From assembly GCA_030624355.1 (NCBI GenBank), contig JAUXKG010000057.1:1-9814 (forward strand): DNA of 9,814 bases, read 5' to 3'. Position numbers and translations under genes: made by a program. The notes under the pieces were generated by a model that did not search any database, had not been told where the DNA came from, and saw only the letters and a list, made by a program, of their open reading frames with translations. Below, in pieces: positions 6,525-9,814 of the stretch; within the stretch, counting starts at the first letter, position 1, and every line of letters starts with the position of its first letter. This DNA comes from Acidobacteriota bacterium. Lineage in GTDB: Bacteria; Acidobacteriota; UBA6911; RPQK01; JADFOI01.

Positions 6525-6756
6525 GTACTTGGCCATTCCCTGCAAGAGTCGACGGATGAGCCACTCGATTCCTAGTGTCCTGTGCGGACGAGCAACCTGG
6601 AAGGAAGGCATTCCGGTTTATGCAAGTCAAGGAGTCTCAGCACTGGAGGACTGGCTGTCCGGTCGGGGTGTCGAGAACATCCAGGCTCTTAACGAGATTC
6701 TGACAGGTGCGAACTCCTGGAAGGATTTCTATGGGGGACAGATCGAATCCGTCTAA
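6511..6756 (+). CDS. Small protein of unknown function (81 aa)
   Basis: I do not recognise this protein. The frame opens with ATGAAAACG inside the end of rarA (14-nt overlap) and closes with TAA 27 nt before the hydroxyacid dehydrogenase, so it fills an otherwise empty 259-nt stretch of a tight operon. The product is soluble-looking, with no membrane segment or signal peptide. It has a basic start (KTIKYLAIPCKSRR), two Cys (11 and 25) without a metal-binding pattern, and a C-terminal half suggestive of helices (VSALEDWLSGRG, IQALNEILTG) that ends DFYGGQIESV. Codon choice resembles the neighbours. The ribosome binding site is weak. An internal ATG at 6556 is an alternative start giving 66 residues. 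Coding status rests on context and length only. Confidence 0.5.
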   Translation: MKTIKYLAIPCKSRRMSHSIPSVLCGRATWKEGIPVYASQGVSALEDWLSGRGVENIQALNEILTGANSWKDFYGGQIESV

Positions 6757-6769
6757 TAGTGCCAACTTT

Positions 6770-6774
6770 GGGAG
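6770..6774 (+). promoter_or_regulatory. Shine-Dalgarno GGGAG of the hydroxyacid dehydrogenase
   Basis: GGGAG lies 9 nt upstream of the ATG at 6784, within the 27-nt gap after the small-protein gene. It supports the chosen start and a translated, operon-internal position. Confidence 0.5.
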
Positions 6775-6783
6775 TAAAGCGAC

Positions 6784-7884
6784 ATGTCTAAGGTCAGACA
6801 CCGTGTCTTTGCGACCTGCAATATCGGCAAAGAAGCGCTTGAGCGATTGACTGAGCAGGGTTATGAGCTGGAAGTTTACGACAGCATTGATCCGCCCCCC
6901 AAGGAGCTCATTTTGGAACAAGTGTCCTCCGGAGTGGATGCCCTGGTAACAACCCTCCGCGATTCGATCGATGCTGAAGTTTTTGAGGCTGGAAAACAAA
7001 CTCTCCGGGTGGTCGCTCAAGATGCTGTCGGGTTTGACAACATCGACCGGGACACCGCCAATCGATACAGGATCCCGTTCACTAACACCGCTGATGTCCT
7101 CACCGAGGCGACCGCCGAATTTGCTTTCTTCATTCTGGGCTGTGTCTCTCGCAAACTCTACCCCAGCGAAAGACTGGTGCGGGAGCTCCAGTGGACAACC
7201 TGGCACCCTTCCTTCCCCTTTCTAGGTGATGAAGTCACTGGAAAAACCGTTGCTGTTATCGGAACTGGACGCATTGGACAGGCGTTCATTAGGAAATGTA
7301 CGGGATTCAACATGGACGTCCTCTGTCACGATCCAGTCTTCCAGGATCACGAGTTTGTGGAGTCCTTCTGCAAGCTGGCCGACCTTAAATTCGAAATGGG
7401 ATTTTCTGAGCGGTTGCTCACCATTCGCTACACTGACTTCGAAGACGCACTCAACAATGCTGACTATGTCAGTCTGCATATCCCCCTGACTCCTGAGACC
7501 CACCATCTCATTGATGACACTGCGCTAGAGCAGATGCGACCAACAGCCTTTTTGATAAATACTTCGCGGGGACCCATCGTGGATGAGCAGGCATTGTACC
7601 GTGCTTTAAAGAACAACAAGATTGCAGGAGCCGCACTGGACGTGTTTGCAGAGGAACCGTTGCCCGAAGACTCGCCCCTGCGCGATCCTGAGCTGGAGGA
7701 CCGGCTCCGCTTATTTCACCATTTTGCCAGTGCAGGACGCCAGACACGCCTTTCCCCAGATCCCCAGTTGGGAATGGCAGGCCGCTGTGTCCAAGGTGTG
7801 ATAGATGTTTTGGAAGGACACTACGACGGCGATCCCTCCCGCATGCCCTACGTTGTAAACAAGGAAGCCTTTAATGACTCCTGA
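6784..7884 (+). CDS. NAD-dependent D-2-hydroxyacid dehydrogenase family protein
   Basis: Predicted to interconvert a 2-keto acid and its D-2-hydroxy acid with NAD(H); the substrate (glyoxylate, hydroxypyruvate, 3-phosphoglycerate or other) cannot be assigned. At 366 residues it is longer than the usual 310-335. The catalytic domain begins VRHRVFATCNIGKEAL; the nucleotide-binding domain has GTGRIG (160-165), then CHDP with Asp183 after the second strand, favouring NAD over NADP. Catalytic residues are Arg262 in NTSRGPIVDE, Glu291 in AEEPLP and His313 in HHFASAG. The segment 184-217 between the cofactor Asp and the next conserved helix is about 15 residues longer than in typical glyoxylate or phosphoglycerate dehydrogenases. 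No ACT domain is present, which argues against regulated SerA. The gene ends with tandem stops TGA-TAG and is last in the plus-strand operon. Confidence 0.92.
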   Translation: MSKVRHRVFATCNIGKEALERLTEQGYELEVYDSIDPPPKELILEQVSSGVDALVTTLRDSIDAEVFEAGKQTLRVVAQDAVGFDNIDRDTANRYRIPFTNTADVLTEATAEFAFFILGCVSRKLYPSERLVRELQWTTWHPSFPFLGDEVTGKTVAVIGTGRIGQAFIRKCTGFNMDVLCHDPVFQDHEFVESFCKLADLKFEMGFSERLLTIRYTDFEDALNNADYVSLHIPLTPETHHLIDDTALEQMRPTAFLINTSRGPIVDEQALYRALKNNKIAGAALDVFAEEPLPEDSPLRDPELEDRLRLFHHFASAGRQTRLSPDPQLGMAGRCVQGVIDVLEGHYDGDPSRMPYVVNKEAFNDS

Positions 7885-7891
7885 TAGCAAC

Positions 7892-7908
7892 TCGGCGCCT
7901 CTCGCCGA
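7892..7908 (+). terminator. Short hairpin after the dehydrogenase gene, possible terminator
   Basis: TCGGCG (7892-7897) and CGCCGA (7903-7908) form a perfect 6-bp stem with a CCTCT loop, starting 7 nt after the stop codon. No T-run follows (CGGTTATT), so it may be a weak terminator or a message-stabilising hairpin. The gap from here to 8035 holds the promoter of the next gene and nothing else I can support. Confidence 0.35.
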
Positions 7909-8019
7909 CGGTTATTGGTGGGCCAGAACCTGGAAGGCGGTCTCAGTACCCAAACGTGACATGCGAGCTGCAAGATGATTGCCGCCTGTTGCTTCACATC
8001 GCACAGTTTCAGTCGTGGT

Positions 8020-8028
8020 TGCTATAAT
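8020..8028 (+). promoter_or_regulatory. Extended -10 promoter of the GH3 gene
   Basis: TGCTATAAT is a perfect extended -10 (TGn plus TATAAT at 8023-8028). The -35 position at 17-bp spacing reads CGCACA (8000-8005), a poor match, as is common for extended -10 promoters. The predicted +1 is near 8035, one base before the ATG at 8036, so the message would be essentially leaderless; no Shine-Dalgarno is present. Confidence 0.65.
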
Positions 8029-8035
8029 TTGCTCT

Positions 8036-9814
8036 ATGAGAATGATTGCTTCTGCCCTGCTGCTGGTCTTCAGCAGTCTGCTCACCTTTTCACAAACCAT
8101 GTTGACACCTAGCCTGCCTCTGGATGATGTCGCCAGAAGATGGGTGGACAACACACTCGATGAAATGACCCTGGAACAGAAGGTCGGACAACTTGTGGTG
8201 CCTGGAACCGACACCAATTTCACCAATCTCACCTCCGAAAAGTTTCAACAAGTCCGGGAAAACATTCTTCGCTATCATGTCGGTGGCTATCATGCCTTCA
8301 AGGGCGATGTCCTACCGGCAGCCTTTCTGATCAGTCGAATGCAAGAAATGGCTCAAATCCCCCTCTTGATCACCGCCGATCTGGAGGGTGGCGCGGGTCT
8401 GATTTTCCCGGGCGGCACCCGGTTTCCAAAGGCCATGGCCCTGGGGGCCACCTTTGATCCGACGGTTCCCTATCAGGTAGGACAAATCACTGCTTCTGAG
8501 GCCAAGAGGATTGGTGTCGGTGTCAATTTCTATCCGGTAGTGGATGTGAACATCAATCCCAACAATCCCATCATCAATATTCGCTCGTTTGGGGAAGACC
8601 CTGAGCAGGTTTCCCGGATGGCCACTGCCTATATTCGCGGCATTCAGGAGAATGGTCTTCTGGCCACTGCCAAGCATTTCCCCGGCCACGGTGACACGGA
8701 GGTGGATTCTCATCTGGAAATGCCGGTCGTGACAGCCTCACTGAAACGAATGAACGCGGTAGAACTACTCCCGTTTCGAACCGCCATTCGAAACGGCGTC
8801 TCATGCATCATGACGGCTCACCTTCATGTCCCAGTTCTGGATCCCGAGGAGGGAGTGCCGGCTACTCTCTCTCGGAGGATTTTGACGGATTTGCTTCGTC
8901 ACGATATGGGATTCCAAGGACTGATTTTCACCGATGCGATGAACATGGGAGGAATTGATTCCCATGACGATGGAGAAGCAGCCATCCGCGCGATCCAAGC
9001 CGGTGCAAACATCATCCTTTATCCCTCCAATGTCAAAACGACCTTTGAAAGCCTGTTGGGAGCAATACAAAAAGGAGAGATCAGCCAAAAACGCCTGGAC
9101 CAGTCGGTACGCCTGATTTTGGAATCCAAGGCCAGACTGAACCTCCACACGAATCGTGGAACTGACATCGTGAATCTTGACCGGCATGTGGGATCCAAAC
9201 AGAACAAGCAACTGGCACAGGAGTTCATGGATCGGGCCGTCACCCTTGTTCGAGACGCTAAACAAGTGCTGCCCTTCTCCCCGAAGGCGGGATCCACCAT
9301 TCTGTTATTGACGCTGATCGATCAGCAGCGTCGAATCGAGGAGAGAGGTGACGAGTTTGTTCGGGAGTTTGAAAAACGCCATGCCGTGATTCATGTCAAG
9401 GTCCTACCGGACGCGTCTCGCCGGGAACTCCTTTTGATTCGCCAGTTTGCCCAGCGCGCCGACTATCTGGTGGTTGGAGCCTACATCAGAGTAGCTGCCT
9501 ACAAAGGAACGCTCAACCTGTCTGCGAATCAGATGGAGTTGCTGGAAAATCTTTCGGGGATCGACCTCCCTCTTGCCTTCGTTCTTTTCGGAAGTCCCTA
9601 CCTGCTCCCTTCAATACCTACCCTACCCAGCTACATAGTGACTTATGAAGACTATCCCGGAGCCGAACGGGCAGCCACCAAGGCCATCCTGGGTGAAATC
9701 CCTTTCCGGGGAAAATTGCCTGTCAACATTCCCGGCCTGTATCCGATCGGACATGGTATTCACCGAGGACCGGTGAACGGCAGGTTGAGACGTCTTCCGG
9801 CCTGGTTCACATTC
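8036..9814 (+). CDS. Secreted GH3 family beta-N-acetylhexosaminidase, NagZ-like (3' end cut by window edge)
   Basis: Predicted to release N-acetylglucosamine from peptidoglycan fragments or other GlcNAc glycans outside the cytoplasm. From the ATG at 8036 it reads 593 codons without a stop to the last base. A Sec signal peptide is likely: Arg2, hydrophobic ASALLLVFSSLLTF (5-18), cleavage probably just after; there is no lipobox Cys. The GH3 barrel shows SFGEDPEQ, then KHFPGHGDTEVDSH (213-226), whose Asp224/His226 pair is the NagZ-type acid/base dyad, and TDAM with nucleophile Asp300. The region from about residue 400 resembles the GH3 C-terminal alpha/beta sandwich and reaches PVNIPGLYPIGHGI, normally near the end of two-domain enzymes. 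Some relatives carry a fused beta-lactamase-like domain beyond this point, which cannot be checked here. A second ATG at 8042 is possible. It has its own extended -10 promoter. Confidence 0.93.
   Translation, partial: MRMIASALLLVFSSLLTFSQTMLTPSLPLDDVARRWVDNTLDEMTLEQKVGQLVVPGTDTNFTNLTSEKFQQVRENILRYHVGGYHAFKGDVLPAAFLISRMQEMAQIPLLITADLEGGAGLIFPGGTRFPKAMALGATFDPTVPYQVGQITASEAKRIGVGVNFYPVVDVNINPNNPIINIRSFGEDPEQVSRMATAYIRGIQENGLLATAKHFPGHGDTEVDSHLEMPVVTASLKRMNAVELLPFRTAIRNGVSCIMTAHLHVPVLDPEEGVPATLSRRILTDLLRHDMGFQGLIFTDAMNMGGIDSHDDGEAAIRAIQAGANIILYPSNVKTTFESLLGAIQKGEISQKRLDQSVRLILESKARLNLHTNRGTDIVNLDRHVGSKQNKQLAQEFMDRAVTLVRDAKQVLPFSPKAGSTILLLTLIDQQRRIEERGDEFVREFEKRHAVIHVKVLPDASRRELLLIRQFAQRADYLVVGAYIRVAAYKGTLNLSANQMELLENLSGIDLPLAFVLFGSPYLLPSIPTLPSYIVTYEDYPGAERAATKAILGEIPFRGKLPVNIPGLYPIGHGIHRGPVNGRLRRLPAWFTF

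Noticed and set aside
7912..8232. Minus-strand frame (106 aa) over the GH3 promoter
   Set aside because: It is antisense to the signal peptide and promoter of the GH3 gene and has no family resemblance.
1..9814. Apparent excess of GGATCC (about ten by eye)
   Set aside because: Most occur inside coding regions, where Gly-Ser and Asp-Pro codon pairs explain them; a hand count without a background model is not evidence of a functional motif.
1..9814. tRNA, rRNA, CRISPR, riboswitch, phage or defence system
   Set aside because: Intergenic space is short and accounted for; no repeat-spacer pattern, cloverleaf or related protein motifs were found.

Overview
The window is a compact, gene-dense stretch of a bacterial chromosome with moderate GC (about 52-53% by eye). 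It holds two divergent gene blocks that meet near position 4365, plus a separately promoted gene at the right end. Protein sequences resemble those of Acidobacteriota (the RarA, the secreted GH3 enzyme and the 2-hydroxyacid dehydrogenase in particular). The glucose-6-phosphate dehydrogenase has an N-terminus of the type common in cyanobacteria. The phylum is an impression from recalled sequence patterns, not a search result. No plasmid, phage, rRNA, tRNA or CRISPR signal was seen.

Minus strand, read right to left: tsaC (tRNA t6A threonylcarbamoyl-AMP synthase), a 240-nt gap, rpiB (ribose-5-phosphate isomerase B), gnd (6-phosphogluconate dehydrogenase, with a strong Shine-Dalgarno and a GTG start), then zwf (glucose-6-phosphate dehydrogenase), cut by the left window edge. 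zwf, gnd and rpiB carry glucose-6-phosphate through the oxidative pentose phosphate branch to ribose-5-phosphate, making NADPH. The lactonase gene (pgl) is not in view and could lie beyond the left edge. Between gnd and zwf sits a 153-bp non-coding element with 25-bp imperfect terminal inverted repeats and a hairpin core, which looks like a miniature transposable element (MITE).

Plus strand: a SpoU/TrmH-type RNA 2'-O-methyltransferase, rarA (AAA+ ATPase for stalled replication forks), an unrecognised 81-residue small protein and a D-2-hydroxyacid dehydrogenase. These overlap or lie within 27 nt of each other and look like one operon. After a small hairpin and a 148-nt gap comes a secreted NagZ-like GH3 beta-N-acetylhexosaminidase, still open at the right window edge.

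The most interesting points are the MITE-like element just upstream of zwf, a shared symmetric -10 block (TAGGATA) that appears to drive the divergent tsaC and methyltransferase genes with almost no 5' leader, a second apparently leaderless gene (GH3, extended -10 TGCTATAAT), and an Asp in place of the usual His in the active-site loop of RpiB.
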